A DNA stretch of 64,000 nucleotides from Diadophis punctatus similis (Eukaryota > Chordata > Lepidosauria > Squamata > Dipsadidae), in the NCBI GenBank assembly GCA_023053685.1, contig JALIGW010000130.1, forward strand, positions 467,174 to 531,173, in the 5' to 3' direction. The position numbers were made by a program, and so were the translations under genes. This document shows, piece after piece, positions 43,991-55,268 of the stretch (the stretch's first letter is position 1; each line of letters starts with the position of its first letter). The notes beneath the pieces were generated by a model. That model had not been told where the DNA came from. It saw nothing but the letters and a program-made list of their open reading frames with translations, and did not search any database.

Positions 43991-44780
43991 ACAAGACTCT
44001 ACGCATGAACCCAAATGTGTGTATATGCACACAGACATGGACACCTTCAACAATGGGAACTTATCTGGAACAAAATATTCCGGATCCTGTAGAAACAAAC
44101 ATCACATTCTTTTTCCAATATTTTTAGTTGCATGAAAAATCCCCCTTGCTACATTGCTTGTTTTTAAAAATAACTACTTTAATCAGCCAAAGCTCATCCA
44201 AGGCAGTGTGTCTATCATGATTAAAGTCATAAATGACAACATAGAATGGCTCAAGAACAGACATAAACAGGTTGCTGAAAACAAAGAATTAACTGCGTTT
44301 TTAAAAAGATGCTTAGACTAGAACTAATGTGTTGATGTCCCAAACAAGCACAAAAACAATCCCAAAATATTTTTTCCATTGAAAACCTACATACTTTGCT
44401 CCCTATTTCCACCTTTTAATAGAATTACAGACTAACAGAGTTGGAAGGTACCTTAGAGATCTTCTAGTCCAACCCCCTGCTCAAGCAAGAAACCTTATAC
44501 CATTTCAGACAAATGGTTGTCCAATCTCTTCTTGCAAACCTCCAGTGATGGAGCACCCACAACTTCTGGAGGCAAAACGTTCCACTGATTAATTGTTGTG
44601 TCTGAAAATTTCTTCTTAGTTCTAGGTTGCTTCTCTCCTGGATTAGTTTCTGTCCGTTGCTTCTTGTTCAGGGGCTTGGGAGATTATGTTGACTCCCTCT
44701 TCTATGTGGCAGTCCCTCAAATATTGGAAGATGCTCTCATGTCACCCCTAGTCCTTCTTTTCATCAGACTAGACATACCC

Positions 44781-45389
44781 AATGGAGGTAGGGACAGATT
44801 TTATTTTCCTGGGCTCCAAGATCACTGCAGATGGGGATTGCAGCCAAGAAATTAAGAGACGCTTGCTCCTGGGGAGGAAAGCTATGGCAAATCTAGACAG
44901 CATACTAAAAAGCAGAGACATCACCCTGCCAACAAAAGTGCATATAGTCAAGGCTATGGTTTTCCCAGTTGCAATGTATGGCTGTGAAAGTTGGACCATA
45001 AGGAAGGCTGAGCACCAAAGAATGGAGGCCTTTGAACTATGGTGCTGGAGAAGACTCCTGCGAGTCCCTTGGACTGCAAGGCAATCCAACCGGTCAGTCC
45101 TAGAGGAGATCAACCCTGACTGCTCTTTAGAAGGCCAGATCCTGAAGATGAAACTCAAAAACTTTGGCCCCCTAATGAGAAGGAAGGACTCACTGGAGAA
45201 GAGCCTAATGCTGGGAAAGATTGAGGGCAAAAGAAGAAGGGGACGGCAGAGAATGAGGTGGCTGGATGGAGTCACTGAAGCATGAGCTTAAATGGACTCT
45301 GGGGGATGGTAGAGGGCAGGAAGGCCTGGAGGAACATTATTCATGGGGTCGCGATGGGTCGGACACAACTTCGCAACTAACAACAAGAT
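44781..45389 (+). pseudogene. BovB (RTE) LINE C-terminal fragment
   Basis: Plus-strand frame of 167 codons (44782-45285): DFIFLGSKITADGD, EIKRRLLLGRKAMANLDSIL, FPVAMYGCESWTIRKAEHQR, LRVPWTARQSNRSVLEEINP, RRGRQRMRWLDGVTEA. The frame then breaks, and 'gcgatgggtcggacacaact' marks the 3' end. An opposite-strand frame of 168 codons is a shadow. It is close in sequence to the copies at 37160 and 48378, so these are recent relatives. Confidence 0.9.
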
Positions 45390-45477
45390 ATACCAAATTC
45401 CTGCAACCGCTCATTGTATGTTTTAGCCTCCAGTCCCCTAATCATCTTTGTTGCTCTTCTCTGCACTCTTTCTAGAG

Positions 45478-45783
45478 CAGGGGTCAGCAACCCACGGCTC
45501 TGGAGCCGCATGTGGCTCTTTCATCCCTCTGCTGCGGCTCCCTGTCGCCAGTCAGCTTGATAGAGCTTTTGGTTAGGACAGGTAGAGGAAAAAGGACACC
45601 GTGCTAGGAGGAGACTCTATGGTGGGGGAACCGGAGTTCTGGTCGGCAGAGGAAAAAGGACGCCGCGCTAGGAGGAGACTCTATGGTGGGGGAACTGGAC
45701 TTCCAGTCAGCTCCAGAATTGAATGGGGGGCTTCCGGTTAGGACCTTTGTGGCTCTTTGAGTGTTTAAGGTTGCCGACCCCTG
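45478..45783. mobile_element. hAT MITE (CAGGGGTCAGCAACCC family)
   Basis: Left CAGGGGTCAGCAACCCACGG, right 'gttgccgacccctg'. TSD TTCTAGAG at 45470-45477 and 45784-45791. Contains an internal duplication ('ctaggaggagactctatgg' twice). Confidence 0.95.
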
Positions 45784-45791
45784 TTCTAGAG

Positions 45792-45980
45792 CAACAACCC
45801 CCAACCTTTTGGGCACCAGGGACCAGTTCCATGGAGAGAGGTTTTTCCATGGACTGGAGGGGGCGTGGTTTCACATGTTGCCTGCATCCTACAGATGGGG
45901 CTTCGCTTGTTTGCGTGTTGCAGTTTCTGTCATGCCATGAACCCGGCGCTGGTCGATGGACCAGAGGTCAGGTATCCCTG
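45792..45980. mobile_element. Second hAT MITE sharing the same TSD
   Basis: 'caacaacccccaaccttttg' and 'gggcaccagggaccagttcc' at the left, 'caggtatccctg' at the right, followed by TTCTAGAG at 45981-45988. A different family from its neighbour, so three copies of TTCTAGAG bracket two hATs. Confidence 0.85.
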
Positions 45981-46385
45981 TTCTAGAGTCTCAACATCTA
46001 TTTTATATCGTGACGACCGAAACTGGATGCAATATTCCAAGTGTGGTCTTACCAAGGCATTATAAAGTGGTTTTAGAGATGTAATAGCATGGCATCTAAT
46101 TAAACTCTAGCTGATACGGGAACACTAACAAACGTTTTGACAGCCCCATCATATGCCAGCCTAAATCCCACTGACATGCTTCTCAATCAATAAGAGAATA
46201 AGAGTGACAGGGACACACTGAAAATGATCAGAGATGTAAATAAGAAAATAAACTAAAACGAAAGGGCTAATTCAGGCCCTGCTTTCCTCAGTAACACTGT
46301 GCCAACATGTGACCTTGAAAACAGCCCTTTCTCCCAGCCCAGCTATACCAGACCTGGAGCCCCAATAAAAGGAGAATATTTTGTA

Positions 46386-46530
46386 GCTCAGGGTTGACAG
46401 GAGGGGTCCTTGGTACTGAGCTTGCTCGTTTTCTAGCAGACTTTTCATTACCCAAACCAGGTAACCTCATCCGGGCTAGTGGAGCATTCATAGTCCCTAG
46501 CTGGCCTGGGTGGTCGGGGATGCTGGGTAC
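46386..46530. repeat. Recurrent 'gtttcattacc' retroelement tail
   Basis: 'agcagacttttcattaccca' and 'caggtaacctcatccgggct', a diverged form of the repeat at 26636. Confidence 0.35.
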
Positions 46531-46719
46531 TGTAGTCCTAAGGCATCTCAAGCTGCAGCACTAATGCATTTCCAACTGCAAGCATAAAGTAGCCGGACCG
46601 TTGCAATCCTGCAGACCTTCCTTTCATTCAGAAAACGCCCTTCCTGATACCACCTTTTTCTTTACACTACTAGCAAGTTTGCAAACGAGCCAAGGGATTG
46701 TGTTGTTGTTGTTGTTGTT

Positions 46720-47600
46720 TTCTTCCTCCCGGGCTTCGAAGCCTGGCATGAGCCTCGCCTGGGCCCACGACCGAAACCCGCGTGCAATCTGCGGCCGTGC
46801 AAAAAAGCAAGGCGAGCGAGCGAGCGGAGGAAAGAATTGCACCGCTTATGCATGCGGGCCTGCCCCCCCCCCGCCCTTCTCCCCGCTCGGATTTGCATTC
46901 AAATGTTTGCCTGCCTGCTCCGAACTCGGAGCTTTATCATGTCAGTACAGCCAACAGCTTGTTTATGAATAAGAAATGTGGCAGGCCAACCAAAGGACGG
47001 AGTTGTCTTTGTTTTGTCAAGTGTGCCGGGAGACAAAACGGCGCGGCGCGCGTTACAAGTCCTCGCGCGGTACAAGACGCCTGAGACCTGGCGGGGCAGC
47101 TGGCCCTGGAAACTGCTACCTGCAGGCCGGTTGCCATGGCGAAGCGCCGTCACCCTCCTTTGACAAACCCCGATGCATATTCATGAGGCCGGGCCCGTCT
47201 GCCTCCGGAGGGACCGCGGGGGGAGCTTTCGATGCAAAGCAGCGGGGCTTTGACGGACAGCCACTTTATTAACTCATTAAGCTCATCTTGTTCCCTTTAA
47301 ATGCGGCATAATTACAAATAAAGCTGTCACACTTTGTTTGCAGTTATATAATTTAGCTAAGTATCGCTATGACCCGGGTTTCAAGGAGGAAGGAGAGGTG
47401 AGGGGCGCAGGATGCAGACGGAGGCGAGCCGGCGAAAGCCCCCCCCCCCTCTTTCCCACCGGTCTCGTTCAGCACCAAGGACAGCGCCGCGCCGGAGCCC
47501 CGCAAGCCAACTCAACCCGGGGCGAGATCCCTTCCGCTAGATCGAATTCGGCGCTTTGGGGAAGGGGGGGGGGAAGAGAGTTTCAGATCCAGGATCTCCA
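46720..47600. promoter_or_regulatory. CpG-rich, repeat-poor island, candidate promoter or enhancer
   Basis: Dense CpG outside any transposon ends (for example 'ggcgcggcgcgcgttacaag' near 47040 and 'gaccgcggggggagc' near 47212). Recognisable sites: an exact octamer ATTTGCAT at 46891-46898, 'gatgcatattcatgag' at about 47170 (POU-type), a near X-box GTTGCCATGGCGAA at about 47130, and 'gcggcataattacaaataaa' at about 47305 (TAATTA). Frames of 98-123 codons exist in several registers and none resembles a protein. No splice-bounded exon can be argued. It could be a CpG-island promoter of an unseen transcript or a developmental enhancer. Confidence 0.45.
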
Positions 47601-47727
47601 ACCTGCGTACAGGATGCCGCTGCAGGATACCATCCAAAACGTCAAGATGCGGTGGTCGTGGGGAAAACGATGCTCTCGCTGCCCCGTTTTTTATCGTATT
47701 TAACAAACAGACGATACCGTTGTAATA

Positions 47728-48375
47728 CAGGTAGTTCTTGACTTGCAACAGCTCATTCGGCGAAGTTACAATGACACTGAAAAAAGTGAGTTAAGAGTCC
47801 CAGGAGTGAAATCCAGCAGGTTCTGACAGGTTCTGGAGAACCGGTAGCGGAAATTTTGAATAGTTCGGAGAACCGGCAAATACCATCTCTGGCTGGCCCC
47901 AGGAGTAGGGAGGAAATGGAGATTTTGCAGTATCCTTCCCCCGGGAGTAGGGAGGGAATGGGGATTTTGCAATATCCTTCCCCTGCCACGCCCACCAAGC
48001 CACACCCACCAAGCCATGTCCACAGAACCGGTAGTAAAAAAAATTTGGATTTCACCACTGGAAGACCGCTTTTCACACTTACGACTGCTGCAGTAACCCT
48101 GATCAGAATTCAGGCCCTTGGCAACTGACTCAGATTTATGACGGTTGCGGTATCCCAAGGTCGCGTGATCACCTTCTGCAACCTTCTGACGAGTAAAGTC
48201 AATGGGGAATCCAGATTCATTTAACAAGCATGTTACTAACTTAACAACTGCAGTGATTCCCTTAACAACTGTGGAAAGAAAGATCCTATAATGGAGCAAA
48301 ATTCACTTGACAGTTGTCTCGCTTAGCAACAGAAATTTTGGGCTCAATTGTGGTCGTAAGCTGAGGACTTTCCTG
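47728..48375. mobile_element. Tigger/pogo-like MITE with nested hAT
   Basis: CAGGTAGTTCTTGACTTGC to 'gctgaggactttcctg', TA on both sides. Own sequence 47728-47800 and 48061-48375. Confidence 0.85.
47801..48060. mobile_element. hAT MITE (CAGGAGTGAAATCC family)
   Basis: Left CAGGAGTGAAATCCAGCAGG, right 'ttggatttcaccactg'. Includes the single 'gttcggagaaccggcaaata' unit that is expanded in the copy at 20394, and a duplicated 'gaaatggagattttgcagta' block. The TSD is not clean. Confidence 0.8.
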
Positions 48376-48377
48376 TA

Positions 48378-48720
48378 GCAGAAAGTGAAGAGGAACTAAA
48401 GACCCTCTTAATGAGACTGAAAGAGGAGAGAGAGAAAGTTGCTTTAAAGCTCAGTTTAAAAGAACTAAGATCTTGGTATCTGGTCCCGTCACTTCCTGGC
48501 AAATAGAAGGGGAAGAAATGGAACCAGTGACTGATTTTATTTTCTTGGGTTCCAAGATCACTGCAGACAGCGACGGCAACCATGAAATTAAAAGATGCTT
48601 GCTCCTTGGGAGGAAAGCTATGGCAAACCTAGACAGCATATTAAAAAGCAGAGACATTGCGTTGCCAACAAAGGTCTGTATAGTCAAAACTATGATTTTC
48701 CCAGTGGTCATGTACGGCTG
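48378..48720 (+). pseudogene. BovB (RTE) LINE fragment ending in a microsatellite
   Basis: Plus-strand coding matches to BovB: 'gaggaactaaagaccctctt' region (LLMRLKEER), then TSWQIEGEEMEPVTDFIFLG, EIKRCLLLGRKAMANLDSIL and FPVVMYG. The frame is broken once near 48460. Homology stops at 48720, where tandem repeats begin, so the 3' end is lost. Confidence 0.85.
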
Positions 48721-48742
48721 ATAGATAGATGGATGATAGATT

Positions 48743-49480
<738 letters not shown>

Positions 49481-50076
49481 GTTTGTCAATATTCCTCCTG
49501 TAGTGTTTTGGCCTATTATCATTGCTTGAACAAGCAGTCCTGTGATGTAACATTGTTATTTGTTTACTTTAGCTAGCGTGGGTCCACAGTGATCAGTACT
49601 GCCAAAACCCCGGGCTCATTCCCTCCTTGTGGTGAGAGACATTATCCTTAGGAAACCAACCTCAACATCTTGCTTTGATCAGACACAAAGGCCTGAGGTC
49701 TGAACCGTTGTAAGTCGAGTTCTACCTGTCTTGAAGCTCAGAGGGAATAAGAAAGAGTTCGTAGAGCAGCAGATGTAGCTGAACTTTGAGAAGTGTCTGA
49801 AGGTGTCAAATTCGGTGAAGGGACAACTTGTGTGTGGAATTCTGAATTTTAAAAAAATTTAACGGAGGCAAATTTAACATTTGAAAGAGCTACCTCCGTG
49901 CAAACTGCTGCTAGAGATTTGGAAAAGTGCAGTCAGCAATTGTCAGTCCCCCAAAATCAGCACATTTGACTGTATATAGACAGTAGCAGGATATAATTTT
50001 AGCCGGTCCATGATCCCTGATGAGCTGACATCTCTAATCCTTGATTGAAAAGTCGGAACTGACAGTGGTTAAAAAG

Positions 50077-50118
50077 CAGGGGTCTCCAACCTAAAGTTGC
50101 CACGGTTGGAGACCCCTG
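50077..50118. mobile_element. Minimal palindromic hAT MITE, 42 bp
   Basis: CAGGGGTCTCCAACC and GGTTGGAGACCCCTG facing each other with almost no interior, the shortest form of the palindromic family. Flanks TTAAAAAG and GTTTAATG are not a perfect duplication. Confidence 0.6.
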
Positions 50119-50158
50119 GTTTAATGCAACTTTGAGGGATGTAAAAGATGAACCGTTA

Positions 50159-50510
50159 CAGGTAGTCCTCTACTTACGACCACAGAAGGGCCCGGAAAAT
50201 TCATCATTAAGTGGTGTGGTCATTAAGTGAAGCATCACATGACCTCACCTGATTTTACAATCTTTTTTTTGCTGCCGTTGTTAAGCAAACCACATGTTGT
50301 TAAGTGAGACAACATGTGGCTGCAACTTGCAACTTTCCCTGCTGTCTTCCCCATTTGCTTGTTGTAAGCCAACTGTGAAAGTCACAAATAGGCAAATACA
50401 TGACAGTAGGGACGCTGTGACGGTTGTAAGTCTGAGGACCAGTCTGTAAGTCATATTTTTCAGTGCTGTTGCATCTTCGAAACGAACGATCGTAAGTCAA
50501 GGACTACCCG
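50159..50510. mobile_element. Tigger/pogo-like MITE
   Basis: CAGGTAGTCCTCTACTTACG to 'agtcaaggactacccg', TA on both sides. Confidence 0.9.
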
Positions 50511-50522
50511 TATATGAAAATA

Positions 50523-50902
50523 CAGGTGGTCCTCGACTTACGACCACAACTGAGCCCAAAATTTCTGTTGCTAAGGGAGACATTTGTTAAGTGAGTTTTG
50601 CCCCCCCTGTTTTACGACTTTTCTCGCCGCGTTTGTTAAGTGAATCACTGCAGTTCTTAAACTAGTAACACGGTTGTTAAGTGAATCTGGCTTCCCCATT
50701 GACTTTGCTCGTCAGAAGGTCGCCAAAGGGGATCACGTGACCCCGGGGACACTGCAGCCGTCATAAATATGAATCAATGGCCAAGCATCCAAAGTTTGAT
50801 CACCGTGGGAATGCTGCAATGGTTGTAAGCGTGAAAAAGGGTCGTAAGTCATTTTCAGTGCTGTTGTAACGAAACGAACTGTCGTAAGGCGAGGAGTACT
50901 CG
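50523..50902. mobile_element. Tigger/pogo-like MITE, tandem neighbour
   Basis: CAGGTGGTCCTCGACTTACG to 'ggcgaggagtactcg', TA on both sides. Same orientation as the copy ending 12 bp upstream. Confidence 0.9.
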
Positions 50903-50963
50903 TATATTTATTAGATAAGAAAATGAACTTCCTCCCTCCCCAATTAGCTACTTAATAATAGAG

Positions 50964-51453
50964 CAGCGATGGCTAACCTTTTCCGGACCGAGTGCCCAAA
51001 GCGCGTACATGCGCCCAAACCCCCAAAATGCAATGTGGCGTGGGCCCGCGCATGCTCCCCACCCCACCCTCCATGAATGCACGCCCCCCCGCACTGCACC
51101 GCCCGTCACACATGTATGCACGGCCTCCCGCATGCTCCCTGCCCCCGTGCACACGCACATGGTCCCCCACACGCCCATGCCCCCACACATATGCACGCCC
51201 CAGCATATGTGCATGCCCCCCTGCCCCCCTGCGCATGCGGCCCCCAGCATGGCCCCGCCCCCATACATGAGCACACATCCCCCACATGCACCCCGCCCCC
51301 CATACATGCGCGGCAGAGACCCAAAGATCAGCTGGCCAGCGGGAGGTGCGCACGCATGCGCAGTGGTGCTGAACTAGGGCAATGGCTCACGTGCCCATAG
51401 AGAGGGCGCTGCGTGCCACCTCTGGCGTGCGTGCCATGGGTTCGCCATCATGG
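50964..51453. mobile_element. hAT MITE (CAGTGATGGCTAACC family)
   Basis: CAGCGATGGCTAACCTTTTC to 'gggttcgccatcatgg'. TSD TAATAGAG (50956-50963) and TAATAGAA (51454-51461), 7 of 8. C-rich body with 'catgcgc' motifs. His/Pro-rich frames are artefacts. Confidence 0.85.
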
Positions 51454-51678
51454 TAATAGAATGTAAAGAATAAACTACATTGTTGAAAACAAGTGAATGG
51501 ACGGTGGGTGAAGTTATCTATGAAAATGTATCCATTGTTAGGGGAGACTGCTTACCTGCTGGTTTTAACCTTCCCTGCCCATTTATTTCTCCTCTATATA
51601 ATGGCTTTAAGTCAGTGTTGACTCCTGGCAATCATAACACACATACAAATTTGACCTCTGTATACATCTGTTTAGAGC

Positions 51679-51679
51679 T

Positions 51680-51735
<56 letters not shown>
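51679..51735. repeat. (GT)n microsatellite
   Basis: About 28 GT units immediately before a SINE head. Confidence 0.95.
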
Positions 51736-51736
<1 letters not shown>

Positions 51737-51968
51737 CCCGAGGTGGAGTAGTGGTTAAATGCAGCTACTGCAGGCTACTCCAGCTGACTGCTAGTTCAGC
51801 GGTTCAGCTGTTCAAATCTCACCGGCTCAAGGTTGACTCAGCCTTCCATCCTTCCGAGGTCGGTAAAATGAGGACCCAGATTGTTGGGGGCAATATGCTG
51901 AACTCTGTAAACCGCTTAGAGAGGGCTGTAAAGCACTATGAAGCGGTATATAAGTCTAAGTGCTATTG
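51736..51968 (+). mobile_element. MIR-like SINE
   Basis: Head 'ccgaggtggagtagtggtta', core 'gttgactcagccttccatcc', tail 'gcggtatataagtctaagtg'. Between two (GT)n tracts. Confidence 0.8.
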
Positions 51969-52097
51969 CGTGTGTGTGTGGGGGTGGGGGTGTGGGGGTG
52001 TGGGCGTAGGTGTGGAATCTACAAGAGTGGCTTGAAGTTGGCAGCCCCAAGTTGGCAAGTTTGGAAGATGGCCCAGGATTTTTATATGCATTTTTTA

Positions 52098-52465
52098 CAG
52101 GTGGTCCTTGACTTAGAACCATTCATTTAGTGACCGTTCGAAGTTGCAACGGCACTGAAAAAAGTGACTTGTGGTCATTTTTCACACTTACAACCATTGC
52201 AGCGTCCCCGGGGGGGGTCACATGATCAAAATTCGGATGCTTGGCAATTGACTCATATTTATGACGACTGCGGTGCCCCGGAGTCTTGTGATCATTTTTT
52301 TGCGGCCTTCTGATCAATGCGGGAAGGCAGTTTAACAACTTTGTTACTAATTTAACAATTGCAGTGCTTCCCTTAACAACTGTGGCAAACAAGGTGTTAA
52401 AATGGGGCAAAACTCACTTTACAAGCTGTGTTGCTCAGTTGTGGTCGTAAGTCGAGGACTACCTG
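52098..52465. mobile_element. Tigger/pogo-like MITE
   Basis: CAGGTGGTCCTTGACTTAG to 'gtcgaggactacctg', TA before the left end. Confidence 0.9.
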
Positions 52466-52837
52466 ACCTGTATATGTTTTATTACCTGCTCTTTCTTTTG
52501 TATGAATCATCTTCCTTTGGGGCAAACCCACTCTTTTTTTTTTTTAAGACCAGTGCATTTCTGGAGTCACTCAGTGTAAATTGGGGTTTGGGCCTAGATC
52601 ATCAGACTGTTGGAAATCTCTGCAAGTTGTTTGCCAGAGTTGTGTCAAACCTTGGCAGTTGTCCAAGAAGAAGATTAAGAATCAGTCTTCACCGAGTTGG
52701 TGTTTTAACTGTGGCCTGGAGTGCTGAGCTGTGAAAAGGAGTTTAAAGCAGGAAGGAAGATCAATTCTGAAGAGTAGTTTTTCAAATGGGAAGACTGACA
52801 TGTAGTAGAGAAGGCCGGGGATTTTAATGCTCTAAAG

Positions 52838-53889
52838 CAGTGATGGCAAACCTTTGTTGGCTCGCGTGCCAAAAGGGGGTGTGCGCGCACTAGCGCGTGC
52901 ACATGTCCATACCCATGCCCTCCCCCTGAGCATGCGCACAACCCCCGCACCAGTGGTGGGTTCCTACCAGTGCGGTCCACTCTATAGCACCGGTAGCGGC
53001 CTGTTGGTGACGTCACAGTACCGGTGCGGTCGGTTGCCGGTGCCTGGGTGCTGCCATTTTTTTAAAAAAAAGTAATATATTTTTAAAAAATTTCTTCTGC
53101 GCAGAAGCTGAGTTTCCGGCACTGCTCATGCGCTGCCTTCCTACCCCACAGTGAGTCCGAGGATGGCTGAGGGAGCGCGTGAGACACTGAAAGAACGGGT
53201 GGCAGGAGCTATCTCCATTCCCCTCCCTTCAGCAGTCTGAGAAGCCACGAACGCACGGTGATGATCCCAGGCATTTTCGCACATTTGAGGCTTCTCGAGC
53301 TGCTGAGGGGAGGGGGAATGGGCAGCAGGACCTATCTCAGTTCCTCTCCCTTCAGCAGTCTGAGAAGCCACACCCACCTGGTCACATGGCTGGCAAGCCA
53401 CGCCCACGAAATAAGCCACGCCCACAGAGTGATAGTAAAAAATTAGGAACCCGCCCCTGCCACGCACTCCCCCCCCCCCGCGCATGCGCACAGGCCTCAC
53501 TGAAGCCTCTGGACTCCTAAGCCTGGGGATGGTGAAAAACAGCCCAACGGGCCAACCGGAACTTCCGGTTGGGCTGTTTTTCCGCCATAACCAGGCTTCA
53601 GAAGGCTTCCCTGAAGCCTCCAGAGTGCGTAAAATGGCCCAACAGGCAAACCGGAAGTCCGTTTTTCTGAACTTCTGGTTTGCCTGTTGGGCCGTTTTTC
53701 GCCATCCCCAGGCTTCAGAAGGCTTCCCTGAAGCCTCCAGAGGGCGAAAATAGCCTTCCCCAAGGCCGAAAATCAGCTGGCCAGCGGACACATGCGCACT
53801 GGAGCTGACATGGGGCAACGCCTTGCGTACCCTCCGATATGGCTCCGCATGCCACCTGTGGCACGCGTGCCATAGGTTCACCAGCACGG
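52838..53889. mobile_element. hAT MITE (CAGTGATGGCAAACC family), host of a nested hAT
   Basis: Own sequence 52838-52950 and 53460-53889. TSD CTCTAAAG at 52830-52837 and 53890-53897 (nnnTAnnn). An exact GCGCATGCGC is at 53480-53489. Inverted 'ggcttccctgaagcctcc' and 'ccaacaggcaaaccgg' blocks make it strongly self-complementary. Confidence 0.9.
52951..53459. mobile_element. hAT MITE (CAGGGGCGGGTTCCTA family), nested
   Basis: CAGTGGTGGGTTCCTACC to 'ttaggaacccgcccctg'. TSD CCCCGCAC (52943-52950) and CCACGCAC (53460-53467), one mismatch. Opposite orientation to the copies at 16548 and 28322. Confidence 0.9.
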
Positions 53890-53920
53890 CTCTAAAGCAA
53901 GCTTTACTCGCCTTCTACAC

Positions 53921-54084
53921 CAGTAGTGGGTTCTAAATCCCATTGCTACCGGTTCGCACGCTCGCTCGTGCGTGCCTGCAATGCTTCTACGCATGCGTAG
54001 GTGGGCGGAGCATCCCGGGTGGGTGGGTGGAGCCTCCTGCCACTGCTGCTACCAGTTCGCCGAACCGGGAGCAATCCACCGCTG
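53921..54084. mobile_element. hAT MITE, 164 bp
   Basis: CAGTAGTGGGTTCTAAATCC to 'gagcaatccaccgctg' with perfect TSD TTCTACAC at 53913-53920 and 54085-54092. Confidence 0.95.
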
Positions 54085-54299
54085 TTCTACACCCTATCTT
54101 TGCTCCTCAAATATATAGGTAGCATCCAGAACAAATGCAGACTGCCTCTTCATAGGCCCCCCATGAAAGCATCCAAACTGCTTTCTCCTTTCATTTTAAA
54201 AAAAAACCCATAGCTCTAGTTTTATACTTAAGAATATTCAGATATTCAAAACAAAAGGATTACATTCAAAAATATAATGTCTGTAGCCACACCAACGTG

Positions 54300-54735
54300 T
54301 TACAGAGGCAAATAAATTATTTTATTTATTTAATTTGTATCCTGCCTTTACTATTTTTACAAGGTGGCGAACATATCGAACAAACTTTCCTATTTTCCCC
54401 ACAACAATTCTGTGTGGTAAGTTGGGCTGAGAGAGAGTGACTGGCCCAAAGTCACCCGGATGTCTTTCATGCCTAAGGCTGGACCATCTCCTGGTGACTG
54501 GCCCAAAGTCACCCAACCAGCTTTCATGCCTAAGGCTGGACTAGAACTCACCATCTCCTGGTGAGTGGCCCAAAGTCACCCAACCAGCTTTCATGCCTAA
54601 GGCTGGACTAGAACTCGCCATCTCCTGGTGAGTGGCCCAAAGTCTCCCAAAGCTTTCACGGTTAAGGTGGGACTTGAACTCACAATCTCCTGTTTTCTAG
54701 CCTGGTGTCTTAACCACCAGACCAATTTTTCTTCT
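54300..54735 (-). mobile_element. tRNA-derived SINE with internal tandem copies
   Basis: Antisense: the tail 'aaattattttatttatttaa' at the left and the tRNA-like head at the right ('ggtggttaagacaccaggc', B-box 'gagttcaagtcccacc' on minus). Between them a unit of about 65 bp ('gtggcccaaagtcacccaac', 'ctttcatgcctaaggctgga') is repeated three to four times. The same structure is at 35600. Confidence 0.7.
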
Positions 54736-54832
54736 CTAAATACTTTCATAGCTATGGGGAATTAACTATGATGACTTGAATTGCGTGAACAAAGCCTTCA
54801 ACTTCACCAATAACAATTTTGTAATAAGAGTT

Positions 54833-55106
54833 GTTTGTTTATTCATCAAACAAAATTTACAACTTCGAACAAACAAAATGAAAAAAATTAAAATGTGATA
54901 GGAACAATAGGTACGTTAATGCACTTACACACACACACTGTTAGGAACCTCTTAAGTATGGGTTGAGGTCCACAGAAGTTAAGTTGGAATTAAAACTGTG
55001 AAAGTTAGTAGTGTGAAGACAACTGAATTGGGTAAGATTTTCCAGCCTTTGACAACTCTGTTACAAAAATCGAACTGTTTACAATCAAGTTTAAAGCGAT
55101 TTACGT
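54833..55106 (-). repeat. CR1/L3-like LINE 3' UTR, antisense, old
   Basis: 'ggaacctcttaagtatgggt', 'tgaggtccacagaagttaag', 'tcgaactgtttacaatcaag' follow 2350-2540 in order with many changes. Confidence 0.55.
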
Positions 55107-55255
55107 GAACTTTAAAGCATTAATCACATGACCACGGGATGCTGCAATGGTTGTAAGTCTGTGGCATGGTCATAAGTCACTTTTTTCAGTCCCTTGTAAC
55201 TCTGACATTCTCTAAATGAATACTTGTAAGTTGAGGACTACCTATATGCAGCTGT
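55107..55255. repeat. Tigger-like MITE right-end fragment
   Basis: 'aatcacatgaccacgggatg' to 'agttgaggactacct'. The left half is lost. Confidence 0.7.
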
Positions 55256-55268
55256 GAGCTATGTCCCC

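Larger units (their letters stand above)
44424..46090 (-). repeat. CR1 LINE 3' region, antisense, carrying three insertions
   Basis: CR1 pieces at 44424-44780, 45390-45477 and 45989-46090 read as one continuous antisense CR1 ('agttggaaggtaccttagag', 'cctccagtcccctaatcatc', 'caatattccaagtgtggtct'). The intervening DNA is BovB, then two hATs in tandem. Confidence 0.8.

Noticed and set aside
44769..45275. 168-codon minus-strand frame
   Set aside because: Shadow of the BovB coding sequence on the plus strand.
46976..47272. 98-codon and neighbouring frames as exons of a host gene
   Set aside because: GC-rich composition opens many frames here. None has a known domain, and no splice sites argue for an exon.
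51009..51400. His/Pro-rich frames of over 100 codons
   Set aside because: C-rich body of a hAT MITE with a 7-of-8 target duplication. No protein family resemblance.
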